NCBI GenBank assembly: GCA_018714625.1
Contig: DVNE01000003.1
Coordinates: 1 to 57,254 of the forward strand
Length of the DNA: 57,254 bases
From: Candidatus Coproplasma excrementigallinarum
GTDB taxonomy: Bacteria > Bacillota > Clostridia > Christensenellales > Borkfalkiaceae
Reading direction: 5' to 3'
In this document: one piece after another, positions 1 to 9,049 of the stretch
Layout of the letters: each line of letters opens with the position of its first letter
How positions within the stretch are numbered: position 1 is the first letter of the stretch
Program-made: the position numbers and the translations under genes
The notes under the pieces: model-generated
Database searches by the model: none
Told to the model about the DNA's origin: nothing
The model's input: only the letters and a program-made list of their open reading frames with translations

Positions 1-798
1 AATGCAGAAAAAATATTGCGCATTAAAGATGAGATGAAAGACTACGATATGGCTTTTTTGCCTTATGCGGCGGCTTTCGATGGGGAAGAACCTACGCTTG
101 TGTACTTTCGTGAGCGCATTTTCCGCCGCTCGCTCGGCGTGAAGTGGCGCGGTGCGGTACACGAGGCGATAGAGCCTTTCGGCAGAATACTTTATTCCGA
201 TGCCTGCATTTATCATAAAAAATTGAAGTCTGGCAATTCATGCCGCAATCTGCGCATTTACCAGAAGCTGATTTCAGGCGGTAATACTCTCTCGAGCAGA
301 GATAAATTTTATTACGGCCGTGAGCTGATGTTTAATAAAATGTATTGCGAGAGCGTCGCGGTGCTCGAAAATTTTATTTTCGGTGAGGGCTGGGCGGAAA
401 ATAAGGCTGAAGCCTGCCTCGATTTATACTATGTGTATTCTGCTCTCGGAAATAAATCTAAGGCGGAGGGCGCGCTTGTAAGAAGTTTTACTTTTGCTCC
501 ACCCAAAAGTCAGGTCTGCTGCATACTCGGTGAAATCTTTTTTGAGCGTGGCGAACTTGAAGCGGCAAAGTACTGGTACAGTACTGCGGCAACACTTCCG
601 CAGAATATAAGAAGCGGAGCGTTTGTAAACCGCGATTATTGCGGATATATTCCGTTTATGCAACTCTGCGTCATATATGATAAGCTCGGCGATTATGAAA
701 AGGCGCGCGAATATAATGAACTTGCCGGAAGTGTAAAGCCGAACAGTAAAAGCTATCTTTACAATAAGCGTTACTTTGAAGGCAGACTATTGCCTTAA
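1..798 (+). CDS. Glycosyltransferase with TPR-like C-terminus (3' part only)
   Basis: The frame is open from base 1, so the gene begins before the window; the TTG at 16 in the ORF track is not a real start. The visible ~265 residues hold a segment typical of family 2 (GT-A) glycosyltransferases after the catalytic core ([21 protein letters not shown], with a later YHKK), then helical repeats resembling tetratricopeptide repeats ([27 protein letters not shown]). This layout matches GT2 proteins of Firmicutes that carry C-terminal TPRs, some of which glycosylate peptides or surface proteins. The DxD catalytic part lies outside the window, so substrate cannot be read. The next gene starts 19 nt downstream and encodes a Thr-rich collagen-like protein, a plausible acceptor (inference). 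Confidence 0.7.
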   Translation, partial: NAEKILRIKDEMKDYDMAFLPYAAAFDGEEPTLVYFRERIFRRSLGVKWRGAVHEAIEPFGRILYSDACIYHKKLKSGNSCRNLRIYQKLISGGNTLSSRDKFYYGRELMFNKMYCESVAVLENFIFGEGWAENKAEACLDLYYVYSALGNKSKAEGALVRSFTFAPPKSQVCCILGEIFFERGELEAAKYWYSTAATLPQNIRSGAFVNRDYCGYIPFMQLCVIYDKLGDYEKAREYNELAGSVKPNSKSYLYNKRYFEGRLLP

Positions 799-817
799 AA
801 GAATTAAAGGATTATTG

Positions 818-1849
<1,032 letters not shown>

Positions 1850-1938
1850 CAAGGTAAGAAAATAAATTATTTTAATTTTGTTGCAATTATTTAAAATATT
1901 TTATATTTAAAAGTTTGCGTATTGAATAATTTAAAATA

Positions 1939-1965
1939 AGCTGCGGGCGTTCAGCCCGCAGCTTT
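1939..1965 (+). terminator. Hairpin after collagen-like gene
   Basis: Perfect 10-bp stem AGCTGCGGGC/GCCCGCAGCT with a 5-nt loop, about 90 nt after the stop. The U-run is very short (TTT), so it may be a weak or processed 3' end. Confidence 0.55.
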
Positions 1966-2060
1966 AACTATGTCTGCGCTTTATTTATAATATAAAATGT
2001 ATAGGTTCTGTACCGTTTGTATTTTGAACCTTCTTTTTATGTGAGCAAGGGGGTGTTTAA

Positions 2061-2261
2061 TTGAGTGTTGTACTGATTTGCCTGGTGCCGAATATATTGT
2101 TTGGCGATAGTGTGTGTTTGTGTGCTACTGGTTTTTTTCTGACATCAATAATGCTTTACACGCATATAATGCTTATCAGGTTTGGCATATCTATCTTTAT
2201 AGCTGAATTAATAATTAATTTAGTACTGAGGAAGACTGATACTTTTGTTTATCTGAATTGA
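2061..2261 (+). CDS. Possible small hydrophobic membrane protein
   Basis: 66 codons from a TTG start with AAGGGGG 7 nt upstream. The product is nearly all hydrophobic, with two likely membrane segments (VVLICLVPNILF and FFLTSIMLY/FGISIFIAELIINLV). I recognise no family. It lies alone between the collagen gene terminator and the tRNA region. A chance open frame in AT-rich DNA is a real alternative; the good Shine-Dalgarno is the only positive sign beyond hydrophobicity. Confidence 0.3.
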   Translation: MSVVLICLVPNILFGDSVCLCATGFFLTSIMLYTHIMLIRFGISIFIAELIINLVLRKTDTFVYLN

Positions 2262-2330
2262 CAAATACATTTTAAGTGCTTATGCTAAACCCTCAAAACA
2301 TTCTGATATACTGATGTAAGGGTTAATATG

Positions 2331-2379
2331 ATAAAAAGAAGACCCGCCTCCGAGCTGACTACTCAAAAGCGGGTTTTCT
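2331..2379 (-). terminator. Terminator of tRNA-Pro(AGG)
   Basis: On the minus strand, AGAAAACCCGC pairs with GCGGGTCTTCT (one G-U pair) across a ~21-nt loop and runs into TTTTTAT. It begins directly after the encoded CCA of the tRNA. Confidence 0.6.
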
Positions 2380-2456
2380 TGGTTGAGGTGACGGGACTTG
2401 AACCCACGACCTTCTGGTCCCTAACCAGACGCGCTACCAAACTGCGCTACACCTCA
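2380..2456 (-). tRNA. tRNA-Pro, anticodon AGG
   Basis: Minus-strand cloverleaf: acceptor TGAGGTG/CACCTCA, D-arm with GTTTGGTAGC, anticodon stem TCTGG/CCAGA around the loop TTAGGGA, T-arm GTGGG-TTCAAGT-CCCGT, discriminator A and encoded CCA. Loop positions 34-36 read AGG, so it decodes proline CCN. A34 is rare outside tRNA-Arg(ACG) in bacteria and would need deamination to inosine; a tadA gene is present in this window. It also has U1-A72 instead of the C1-G72 usual for bacterial tRNA-Pro. The G at position 37 fits proline tRNAs. The antisense ORF at 2328-2510 is an artefact of this gene. Confidence 0.88.
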
Positions 2457-2769
2457 GTTCGTTCAAATGCGATAATTATTATACTTAAAGATTACAAAAT
2501 CTCCAAATGATTTTACCCCATTTTTGCAAATTTTTTTAAATAATTTATTGTGTGTGCCAGTTAAGCAATATATTTACATATCAAAAAGTATTTCTTTGGC
2601 GTGTAAAGTGATATTTTAGTATGCAAGTTGCGTCAAAAAAGTGATTTGGCCCGCTTTCTTGCTAAAATACTGACGTGCTTTGAGCTAAAAAATAAAAATC
2701 AAAGGAAAAAGTGTGCAATAACGCTTTTCTTTTTTTGAAATCTGTGATATATTGTAAAAGACATTTTTT
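2457..2769. other. Gene-free AT-rich stretch between tRNAs
   Basis: It separates the minus-strand tRNA-Pro(AGG) from the plus-strand tRNA-Gly and must hold both promoters, but no clean -35/-10 pair could be fixed. TATATT at 2748-2753 and TTGAAA at 2735-2740 are candidate elements. No open frame with a ribosome binding site is visible. Confidence 0.5.
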
Positions 2770-2844
2770 GCAGGTGTCGCCTAGCGGTATGGCGTCAGCT
2801 TCCCAAGCTGATTTCGGCGGGTCCGACTCCCGTCACCTGCTCCA
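2770..2844 (+). tRNA. tRNA-Gly, anticodon CCC
   Basis: Acceptor GCAGGTG/CACCTGC, anticodon stem TCAGC/GCTGA with loop TTCCCAA giving anticodon CCC, discriminator T73 (usual for bacterial tRNA-Gly) and encoded CCA. The T-loop reads TCCGACT, so position 55 is C where almost all tRNAs have U (pseudouridine). The rest of the fold is sound, including a G-U pair at 49-65. Confidence 0.9.
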
Positions 2845-2877
2845 AGTAGTTCTATAATACATTATATATAATGTGAT

Positions 2878-2897
2878 AGGCCTGCACGAGCAGGCCT
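2878..2897 (+). terminator. Hairpin between tRNA-Gly and tRNA-Pro
   Basis: AGGCCTGC-ACGA-GCAGGCCT, an 8-bp perfect stem with a tetraloop, lies midway between the two tRNAs. There is no U-run after it (TTAAATAT), so it may be a processing or pausing structure instead. Confidence 0.45.
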
Positions 2898-2904
2898 TAA
2901 ATAT

Positions 2905-2980
2905 CGAGGTGTAGCGCAGTTGGTAGCGCGCTTGGTTCGGGACCAAGAGGTCGTGGGTTCAAATCCCGTCGCCTCGACCA
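2905..2980 (+). tRNA. tRNA-Pro, anticodon CGG
   Basis: Acceptor CGAGGTG/CGCCTCG (C1-G72 as expected for proline), anticodon stem CTTGG/CCAAG around TTCGGGA giving CGG, G37, T-arm GTGGG-TTCAAAT-CCCGT, A73 and encoded CCA. It is close in sequence to the tRNA-Pro(AGG) upstream, so the two are paralogues. The minus-strand ORF ending in SRRRDLNPRPLGPEPSALPTALHL is the familiar artefact translated from such a tRNA. Confidence 0.93.
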
Positions 2981-3300
2981 TAGCAGGTGATAGAGTTTAT
3001 CTTTATCGCCTGCTATTTCTATGCGAGGCAAAAAGGGATTTGAGGGGAGGCAAGTAAGCGTAGCTTGCGCAGGTCCGAGGGAACGACTGAGGACAAAACA
3101 GCGGATACCCGCTGTTTTCCGTGCGCGTCCGCCCAAGGCGCAAACCCGTCGCCTCGACCATAGCAGGTGATAGAGTTTATCTTTATCGCCTGCTATTTCT
3201 ATGCGAGGCAAAAAGTGATTTGAGGGGAGGCAAGCAAGCGTAGCTTGCGCAGGTCCGAGGGAACGACCGAGGACAAAACAGCGGATACCCGCTGTTTTCC
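2965..3300 (+). repeat. Tandem duplication, 180-bp period, including tRNA-Pro 3' end
   Basis: Bases 2965-3120 recur at 3145-3300 with three substitutions in 156 nt; the copies are separated by a unique 24-nt spacer. Each copy begins with the last 16 nt of tRNA-Pro (CCCGTCGCCTCGACCA) and contains a series of hairpins: AGCAGGTGATA/TATCGCCTGCT (the tRNA terminator), GCAAGC-GTA-GCTTGC, GTCC/GGAC and AAAACAGCGG/CCGCTGTTTT. A third relative of the first hairpin stands at 3876-3905. A tRNA 3' fragment repeated in this way resembles the trace of site-specific insertion, but 180 bp is too short for an element. Confidence 0.85.
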
Positions 3301-3392
3301 ATAGTTTGAACTGCAGAATGGGCAAACTACGCTGTTGACAACTAATTGTCTGTATGATAAAATAATTTTGCATAAAAGGGGGAGTAATTTCA

Positions 3393-3812
3393 ATGGAATT
3401 TGAAGAAATTTCCAAAGACTTGCAAGAAACTTTTTTAAGACTTTATAAAGAAAATTTAAATATTTGTGAAAGTATTTTGGAGGATGATCGTTGGATTTAT
3501 CCTATTCTCCGTATTAATAGTGCGTCTGAGCCTAAGCTCATTTCTATGCAAAGTCAAGATAATAAGGCTGATTTTGACATAATGATTAAAAAAGTAAAGG
3601 AAATTCTTAATTCTCAATCATTTGATACAGCGTCGTTGTCTTATAGTTCTTCTTCTGTTTTAAAAAATTCAGATGCGTTAGTGACTTATCTTGTTGATAA
3701 GAGCGGAGTTGGCGCTCTATATTTTACAGCATACCATTTTAAAGGATTGTTAAAGAAAAAAGTCGTTTTTGACAAGCATCTTCTAGGGGCAGTTATTGAT
3801 AATGCTTTGTAG
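3393..3812 (+). CDS. Hypothetical protein, orphan
   Basis: 139 aa from ATG 3393 with AAGGGGGAG at a good distance. The product is acidic, soluble and mixed alpha/beta (MEFEEISKDLQETFLRLYKENLNIC...), without signal peptide, membrane span or recognisable motif; I do not know the family. It is markedly more AT-rich than the metabolic genes around it and sits between two copies of the same AGCAGG(T/C)GATA hairpin, just after a duplicated tRNA 3' end. That setting suggests it was acquired by transfer next to the tRNA (inference). The hairpin at 3876 provides its terminator, so it is probably a single-gene transcript. Confidence 0.6.
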   Translation: MEFEEISKDLQETFLRLYKENLNICESILEDDRWIYPILRINSASEPKLISMQSQDNKADFDIMIKKVKEILNSQSFDTASLSYSSSSVLKNSDALVTYLVDKSGVGALYFTAYHFKGLLKKKVVFDKHLLGAVIDNAL

Positions 3813-3875
3813 AAGTTAGTGAGGCGTGTTTGCTTTTTTGCTTGTTCAGGGTAGATTTTTATACGCTAAAATCAT

Positions 3876-3911
3876 AGCAGGCGATAGTATGGTCTATCGC
3901 CTGCTGTTTTT
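3876..3911 (+). terminator. Terminator after orphan gene
   Basis: Perfect 12-bp stem AGCAGGCGATAG/CTATCGCCTGCT, 6-nt loop, then GTTTTTAT. It is related to the tRNA-Pro(CGG) terminator hairpins at 2982 and 3162. Confidence 0.8.
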
Positions 3912-4040
3912 ATATAGTTTTAACCCTCTTCCGCACAGCAGAGGCTTTTTCTTCACATTGAAGTTTATAGCTCGGCTTTATTAAGTGTCATTTAAGAAAT
4001 GTTCAGTTTACCAAACATTATAATTACAGTAATATTACTT

Positions 4041-4787
4041 TCACTTGTTTATGATATTTATTCCCTGCGCATTAAGCTCCTGGGCATCACTGTCGCCAAG
4101 ATTGGAAATGACGGCGTCGTAAGAGGCCAGAGGCATAGTCTGGTAGGGTGCTTCAAGGCTGAACTTTGTTCTGTCGGCAATCAGGTATCGCAGTTTACTC
4201 TGCTCAAACGCTGTTCTTTTGATGATGGCCGTATCCAGCGACTGCTCAAAAGCCGCTTTATTGCTTATTGCTGCGCATGACGATAGCATAAGGTCAATTT
4301 TAATTCTTTGCAACATATTGCAGGTAATGCTTCCCGTTACAGAGTTTGTATTGAAGTGTACTTCACCGCCCGGCATAAAAAGCGTTACATCTTTTTTTTG
4401 CGATAGCTTTGTAGCTATCTGTAATCCGTTTGTAATAATCGTTTTATGGGTAAGGTTCATTCTCTCCGCAAGTGCAAGGCAGGTGGAGGAGTTGTCTATA
4501 AATACTGTCTGAAAATCAGGCAGGTGCTCGAGTGCGACAGAGGCCGTAAGTTCCTTTTCCTTGGCGTTTTTTTCCAGCCTTATAAATATAGAGACTTCGT
4601 TTGAATTTTCAACATAGATTGCTCCGCCGTGGCTGCGTTCAAGCATTCCAAGCTTTTGCATATCCACAAGGTCGCGGCGTACGGTTGCCGGACTGACGAA
4701 GAGGTATTCGGCAAGTTCCTTTACTTTGGCGCTCTGTTTTTCTTTAAGGTATTCGGCTATCTTCTTGTAACGCTCGTTTGTCAGCAT
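4041..4787 (-). CDS. DeoR-family transcriptional regulator, probable rhamnose regulator
   Basis: 248 aa, the usual DeoR length. I use ATG 4787 (MLTNERYKKIAEYL) because GGAGGA lies just upstream; the track start at 4811 has none. Residues ~1-60 form the DeoR winged helix-turn-helix (VKELAEYLFVSPATVRRDLVDMQKLG followed by RSHGGA, the family signature). The rest is the DeoRC sugar-phosphate sensor domain (IDNSSTCLALAERM, TNGLQIATKL, MPGGEVHFNTNSVTG). Such proteins usually repress catabolic genes and are released by a phosphorylated sugar. It is divergent from the rhamnosidase and rha genes, so rhamnulose-1-phosphate or a related intermediate is the likely effector (inference). An inverted repeat over its own -10 suggests autoregulation. 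Confidence 0.88.
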   Translation of the reverse strand: MLTNERYKKIAEYLKEKQSAKVKELAEYLFVSPATVRRDLVDMQKLGMLERSHGGAIYVENSNEVSIFIRLEKNAKEKELTASVALEHLPDFQTVFIDNSSTCLALAERMNLTHKTIITNGLQIATKLSQKKDVTLFMPGGEVHFNTNSVTGSITCNMLQRIKIDLMLSSCAAISNKAAFEQSLDTAIIKRTAFEQSKLRYLIADRTKFSLEAPYQTMPLASYDAVISNLGDSDAQELNAQGINIINK

Positions 4788-4826
4788 AACATTCCTCCGC
4801 TGTATGTTCATTTTTGATTATTTGTG

Positions 4827-4860
4827 ATTGTATTATAGCAATCAAATGCAATGTTGTCAA
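4827..4860 (-). promoter_or_regulatory. deoR promoter with operator over -10
   Basis: Minus strand: TTGACA (4855-4860), 17-nt spacer, TATAAT (4832-4837). The -10 lies inside the inverted repeat GATTG-TATTATAG-CAATC, and TGATT occurs again close by. This arrangement fits a DeoR-type autoregulatory operator. Confidence 0.75.
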
Positions 4861-4885
4861 TTTTTCAATTAAATTTGCACAAATA

Positions 4886-4914
4886 TTGACAATAATTGTT
4901 TTATGTATTACTCT
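4886..4914 (+). promoter_or_regulatory. Probable promoter of rhamnose cluster
   Basis: TTGACA (4886-4891), 17-nt spacer, TACTCT (4909-4914, three of six consensus bases). A short palindrome ACAATAATTGT overlaps the -35. The deoR promoter is only ~30 bp away on the other strand, so one regulator could act on both. Confidence 0.5.
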
Positions 4915-5003
4915 AAAGGAGAAGAAAATATAAAGAAATTAAAAATTTGGTTCATTTTTTTTGTTTAAAATTTTAAGGTCTTGCGGCCGAGGGGGGATGA
5001 AGT

Positions 5004-7556
5004 ATGTTGAAAATCAGTCGCTTTGCATGCGAAAATCTTGATGCAGGATGCGTGACCGATAATCCGTCTCCGAGGTTTTCTTTTTCTCTGGAGGCCGACG
5101 ACAGAGACGTAAAACTCGAAAATGCCGAAATAAAACTCGGCGACTGGACTTTTAAAACAACGGAGCAGATTGCCATACCATACACAGGCAAACCTCTTCA
5201 GCCTTTTTCGGTATATAAAGCCACGATTTCAGCAGAGGACAACAGAGGCGAAACTGCCTTTGCTGAAGTCTTTTTTGAAACGGGACGAATGGGAATGCCC
5301 TGGGCGGGTCAGTGGATAACAGACGGCTCTTATATATTTAAGGAAAAGAGAGTTTCGCCCGTTCCAATGCTTTTCAGAAGGCAGGTAAATGTAAGCCGCA
5401 GGGTTGCTTCCGCCAGAATATACGCCACGGCGATGGGCATTTATGAAATAACAGTTAACGGCAAAAAGGTGGGTGACAGGTATTTTGCCCCCGGATTTAC
5501 CTCGTATAAGCACACGCTTCAGTATCAGACTTACGATGTCACGGATCTGCTTGCGGCAGAAAACCGCATTGATGTCGCGGTTGCGGGCGGATGGGCGGTA
5601 GGCTCGTTCGTTTTCACGCGCAAAAATAGAATAACAGCTGACAGGCAGGCTCTTCTTTTTGAACTTCGGATAAAGTATACCGACGGCACGGAAGAGGTTA
5701 TCGCCTCGGACGGCTCCTGGTCTGTCACTACCGGCGGAAATTACAGAATGGCCGACATATACGACGGCGAAACATATGATGCAAGCATTGATACGGACAG
5801 CGCGAAGTGGGAAAAGGCTGCCGTTGAAAGGCTGCGCGTGCATCCCGATATAGTGGCGGATTTCGGTGCGCCCGTTCGTGCGCACGAAAAGATGCTCCCC
5901 GTCTCCTGTAAAAAAGCCCCTTCAGGCGAACTGATATATGATTTCGGGCAGAACTTTGCGGGCGTTATCTGTGCAAAACTCAGCGGCAAAAAGGGGCAGA
6001 AGGTAGTATTCCGTCATGCCGAGATTTTAAAGGAAAACGGAGAACTCTGCACAGAACCGCTCCGTTCAGCCAAAGCAACTGCAACCTATATATGCCGCGA
6101 CGGGGAACAGCAATATTCTCCCCGCTTCACCTATATGGGTTTCAGGTATGTGGGCGTCAGCGGAATAGAGGAGGATAGTCTGGAACTGTCTGCCCTTGCG
6201 CTCTATTCTGATTTGCGCCGCACGGGCATGTTTGAATGTTCAGACGTAATGCTCAATAAATTGCAGAGCAACATCATATGGGGCGCAAAGTCCAATTTCA
6301 TGGACATACCCACGGACTGCCCCCAGCGCGACGAGCGTATGGGCTGGACGGGCGATATAGCCGTGTTCGGCTCTACTGCGTGCTATAACTTCGATATGTC
6401 GCTGTTTCTTGAAAAATGGCTGAACGACGTGCGCTCGGAACAGCTCAGGACGGGCGGCATACCCAATACTGTGCCCGTTCAGGGGTACGGTTTTCCTGCC
6501 ACCATGCCCGTTATGGCGGTGGATTTCTGGGGCGACGCCTGCATACTCGTTCCGTGGGCGGAGTATATGGCCCGCGGAGATAAGGCGCTGCTTAAAAGAA
6601 TGTATCCCACTATGAAGAAGTATGTGGATGCGTGCAGGTTCTGGGCCAGCTTCGGCATAGGCAAGGGCAGGTATATCTGGCACACCCCCGCAGTACTTCA
6701 TTTCGGCGACTGGATAGCTCCCGACGTCTCTAAAATGTCGCAGTGGCAGGCGAGAAGCCGCTGGACGGCCACAGCCAGCCTTGCAAACACAAGCGGACTG
6801 CTTTCAAAGATTGCAGGTCTGCTCGGATATGCTTCGGACGAAAAGAAGTATTCTGAACTCAGCGCAAAGGTGGCCGACGCCTACGAGAGCGTTTTTACAG
6901 ACGGCAACGGCAGGCTGAAGAACGAATTTCAGACTGCATATGTGCTGCCTCTTCACTATAAGATGTTCAGAGAGCAGACGCAGCCCAAGGCGGCGGATAA
7001 TCTTGCCGCCCTTGTCGAGCGTTCTGATTATTGCATAGCAACTGGTTTCCCCGGCACGCCGTACATTCTGTTCGCGCTTGCCGATAACGGTCACAGCGCC
7101 GAGGCGTTCAGAATGCTCTTCAATACAAAGTGTCCTTCGTGGCTTTTCGAGGTCAAAGCGGGCGCTACAACAATCTGGGAGCGCTGGGACGCATTGAAGG
7201 AGGACGGTTCGTCAAACTTCGGCGAGGATGACGGAACGGGCGGAATGGTATCTTTCAATCACTATGCCAGCGGTGCCGTGGGCGACTTTTTGTATCGCCG
7301 CATACTCGGCATAGAGGCCGTTGAGGCAGGTTATAAAAAATTCCGCATAGCGCCGCTTGCGGGCAGCGGACTGAGTTTTGCAAAGGGCTATACAGAGACG
7401 CCTTACGGCCTTGTAGCTTGCGAATGGAAAGAAGACGGCGGTAAATTTACGCTCAGGGCAAAAGTTCCCGTGAATACGGAGTGCGAGGTTGTTCTTCCGA
7501 ACGGCGTTTCATATGAAGTCGGCAGCGGCGAGTATGAGTTTAGTTGCGAAGCGTAA
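5004..7556 (+). CDS. Alpha-L-rhamnosidase, GH78
   Basis: 850 aa from ATG 5004 behind a GGGGGGATGA ribosome binding site. It hydrolyses terminal alpha-L-rhamnosyl residues of plant glycosides, pectin side chains or bacterial polysaccharides. The N-terminus has the fibronectin-like rhamnosidase module (NPSPRFSFSLEA) and the jelly-roll module (GWAVGSFVFTRK, DGSW). The (alpha/alpha)6 barrel carries the GH78 signature DCPQRDERMGWTGD at residues ~433-446, which includes catalytic acidic residues, and the late ATTIWERWD. A small C-terminal beta domain follows (YGLVACEWKEDGGKF). There is no signal peptide, so it acts in the cytosol on imported rhamnosides. It heads the rha gene run, and the deoR regulator is divergent. 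Confidence 0.95.
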   Translation: MLKISRFACENLDAGCVTDNPSPRFSFSLEADDRDVKLENAEIKLGDWTFKTTEQIAIPYTGKPLQPFSVYKATISAEDNRGETAFAEVFFETGRMGMPWAGQWITDGSYIFKEKRVSPVPMLFRRQVNVSRRVASARIYATAMGIYEITVNGKKVGDRYFAPGFTSYKHTLQYQTYDVTDLLAAENRIDVAVAGGWAVGSFVFTRKNRITADRQALLFELRIKYTDGTEEVIASDGSWSVTTGGNYRMADIYDGETYDASIDTDSAKWEKAAVERLRVHPDIVADFGAPVRAHEKMLPVSCKKAPSGELIYDFGQNFAGVICAKLSGKKGQKVVFRHAEILKENGELCTEPLRSAKATATYICRDGEQQYSPRFTYMGFRYVGVSGIEEDSLELSALALYSDLRRTGMFECSDVMLNKLQSNIIWGAKSNFMDIPTDCPQRDERMGWTGDIAVFGSTACYNFDMSLFLEKWLNDVRSEQLRTGGIPNTVPVQGYGFPATMPVMAVDFWGDACILVPWAEYMARGDKALLKRMYPTMKKYVDACRFWASFGIGKGRYIWHTPAVLHFGDWIAPDVSKMSQWQARSRWTATASLANTSGLLSKIAGLLGYASDEKKYSELSAKVADAYESVFTDGNGRLKNEFQTAYVLPLHYKMFREQTQPKAADNLAALVERSDYCIATGFPGTPYILFALADNGHSAEAFRMLFNTKCPSWLFEVKAGATTIWERWDALKEDGSSNFGEDDGTGGMVSFNHYASGAVGDFLYRRILGIEAVEAGYKKFRIAPLAGSGLSFAKGYTETPYGLVACEWKEDGGKFTLRAKVPVNTECEVVLPNGVSYEVGSGEYEFSCEA

Positions 7557-7675
7557 ATTTTTCTGCGCATAAAGTTTTTTACGGCAAGGACTGCTTTTTC
7601 AAAGACTGCTCGTCCTGCTTAAGCGGCGCAAAGCGCCATATATAATATAATGTTTGCTCAAAGGAGCGGAAGAAT

Positions 7676-9049
7676 ATGGATTATTCACTCGCGATAGATA
7701 TAGGCGCGTCTTCCGGTCGCCATATTTTGGGACATCTGGAGGACGGAAAGATTGTAACTGAAGAGATTTACCGTTTCCCCAATCTTCCCGACGAAATCGA
7801 AGGACACTATGTATGGAATACAGAGAGACTGTTTGCAGAGATATTGAACGGCCTGAAGAGGGCCGCTGAGATAGGCAAAATCCCCTCTTCCGTGGGGATA
7901 GATACCTGGGCGGTGGACTATGCGCTGCTCGATAAGGACTGCAAACTCATACCGCCTGTGTTCAGTTACAGAGACGGAAGAACAGAGGGAGTGACCGATA
8001 AATTGCACAGCCGTATACCATTTGAAGAGCTGTACTCCCGCACGGGCATACAGTTTCAGCCATTTAATACGGTATATCAGCTATACGCGGATAAACTTTC
8101 GGGCAGGCTGCAAAATGCCGAACATATGCTTATGTTGCCCGACTACTTTCATTTCCTGCTGACGGGAGTTATGAGGCAGGAATACACAAATGCGACATCT
8201 ACGGGTATGGTCTCCGCACTCGGGCATACCTGGGACGAAAAGATTATAGAGGCGGCAGGCCTTGATAAAAAGCTGTTCAGACCACTCAGTCAGCCTGGGG
8301 AGACGGTGGGCGAGTTCTCTGACGAGGTGGCGGCCGCGGTCGGGTACAGGGCAAAAGTTATTTTGCCTGCAACGCACGATACGGCTTCGGCAGTGCTGGC
8401 CGCACCGCTTTCGGGTGTAGCGCCGTATATCTCATCGGGTACATGGTCGCTGCTCGGCATAGAGCAACCTTTTGCGCATACTGACAAGGACAGCATGAGC
8501 TTCAATTATTCAAACGAGGGCAGCACAAATTATTCATTCAGGTTCCAGAAAAATATAATGGGGCTTTGGATGATACAGCAGGTGCGCCACGACCTCGGCG
8601 ACAGTTATTCTTTTTCCGAACTTGCCGACCTTGCCCGCGCAAACCCCACGGATATAGTGGTTGACGCAAACGACGGCAGGTTCCTTGCGCCTGAAAGCAT
8701 GCTTGAAGAGGTGCACGCGGCGGCAGGCCGTCAGCTTACCGTAGGGCAGACGGCGTACTGCATTTTCAACAGCCTTGCAAAGTGCTATGCGCAGTCGCTT
8801 GAGGAACTTGAAAGCATTACAGGTGAAAAGTACGATACTCTTTATATAATAGGCGGAGGGTGCAAAAACGGACTGTTGAACGAACTTACAGCCAAAGAGA
8901 CAGGCAAGCGCGTTGTAACAGGTCCCTCGGAGGCCACAGCCATAGGCAATCTCGTCATGCAGATGACGGGTAAAAAACAGATAAAAAATAAGGACGAGGC
9001 AAGAGAACTCATCCGCAATTCATTCGATATATCGGAGGTTGTTTTATGA
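7676..9049 (+). CDS. rhaB: Rhamnulokinase
   Basis: 457 aa, FGGY carbohydrate kinase fold. It phosphorylates L-rhamnulose to L-rhamnulose-1-phosphate with ATP. The N-terminal phosphate-binding loop (AIDIGASSGRHILG), the substrate region (GIDTWAVDYALLD) and the C-terminal ATPase motif (IIGGGCKNGLLNELTA) are all present, and length matches the family. ATG 7676 has AAAGGAG upstream. The 119-nt gap after the rhamnosidase holds a small GGCGC-AAA-GCGCC hairpin and two overlapping TATAAT boxes without a good -35, so an internal start is possible. It overlaps rhaA by 4 nt (ATGA), which indicates translational coupling. Confidence 0.95.
   Translation: MDYSLAIDIGASSGRHILGHLEDGKIVTEEIYRFPNLPDEIEGHYVWNTERLFAEILNGLKRAAEIGKIPSSVGIDTWAVDYALLDKDCKLIPPVFSYRDGRTEGVTDKLHSRIPFEELYSRTGIQFQPFNTVYQLYADKLSGRLQNAEHMLMLPDYFHFLLTGVMRQEYTNATSTGMVSALGHTWDEKIIEAAGLDKKLFRPLSQPGETVGEFSDEVAAAVGYRAKVILPATHDTASAVLAAPLSGVAPYISSGTWSLLGIEQPFAHTDKDSMSFNYSNEGSTNYSFRFQKNIMGLWMIQQVRHDLGDSYSFSELADLARANPTDIVVDANDGRFLAPESMLEEVHAAAGRQLTVGQTAYCIFNSLAKCYAQSLEELESITGEKYDTLYIIGGGCKNGLLNELTAKETGKRVVTGPSEATAIGNLVMQMTGKKQIKNKDEARELIRNSFDISEVVL

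Noticed and set aside
2328-2510. 60-aa ORF with VEVTGLEPTTFWSLTRRATKLRYTS
   Set aside because: Antisense reading of tRNA-Pro(AGG); no ribosome binding site.
2897-3415. 172-aa minus-strand ORF ending SRRRDLNPRPLGPEPSALPTALHL
   Set aside because: It is the antisense translation of tRNA-Pro(CGG) and the duplicated repeat; this peptide is a well-known database artefact.
3999-4280. 93-aa ORF starting MFSLPNIIITVILLSLVYDIYSL
   Set aside because: The membrane-like start is appealing, but most of it is antisense to the DeoR gene and no Shine-Dalgarno precedes it.
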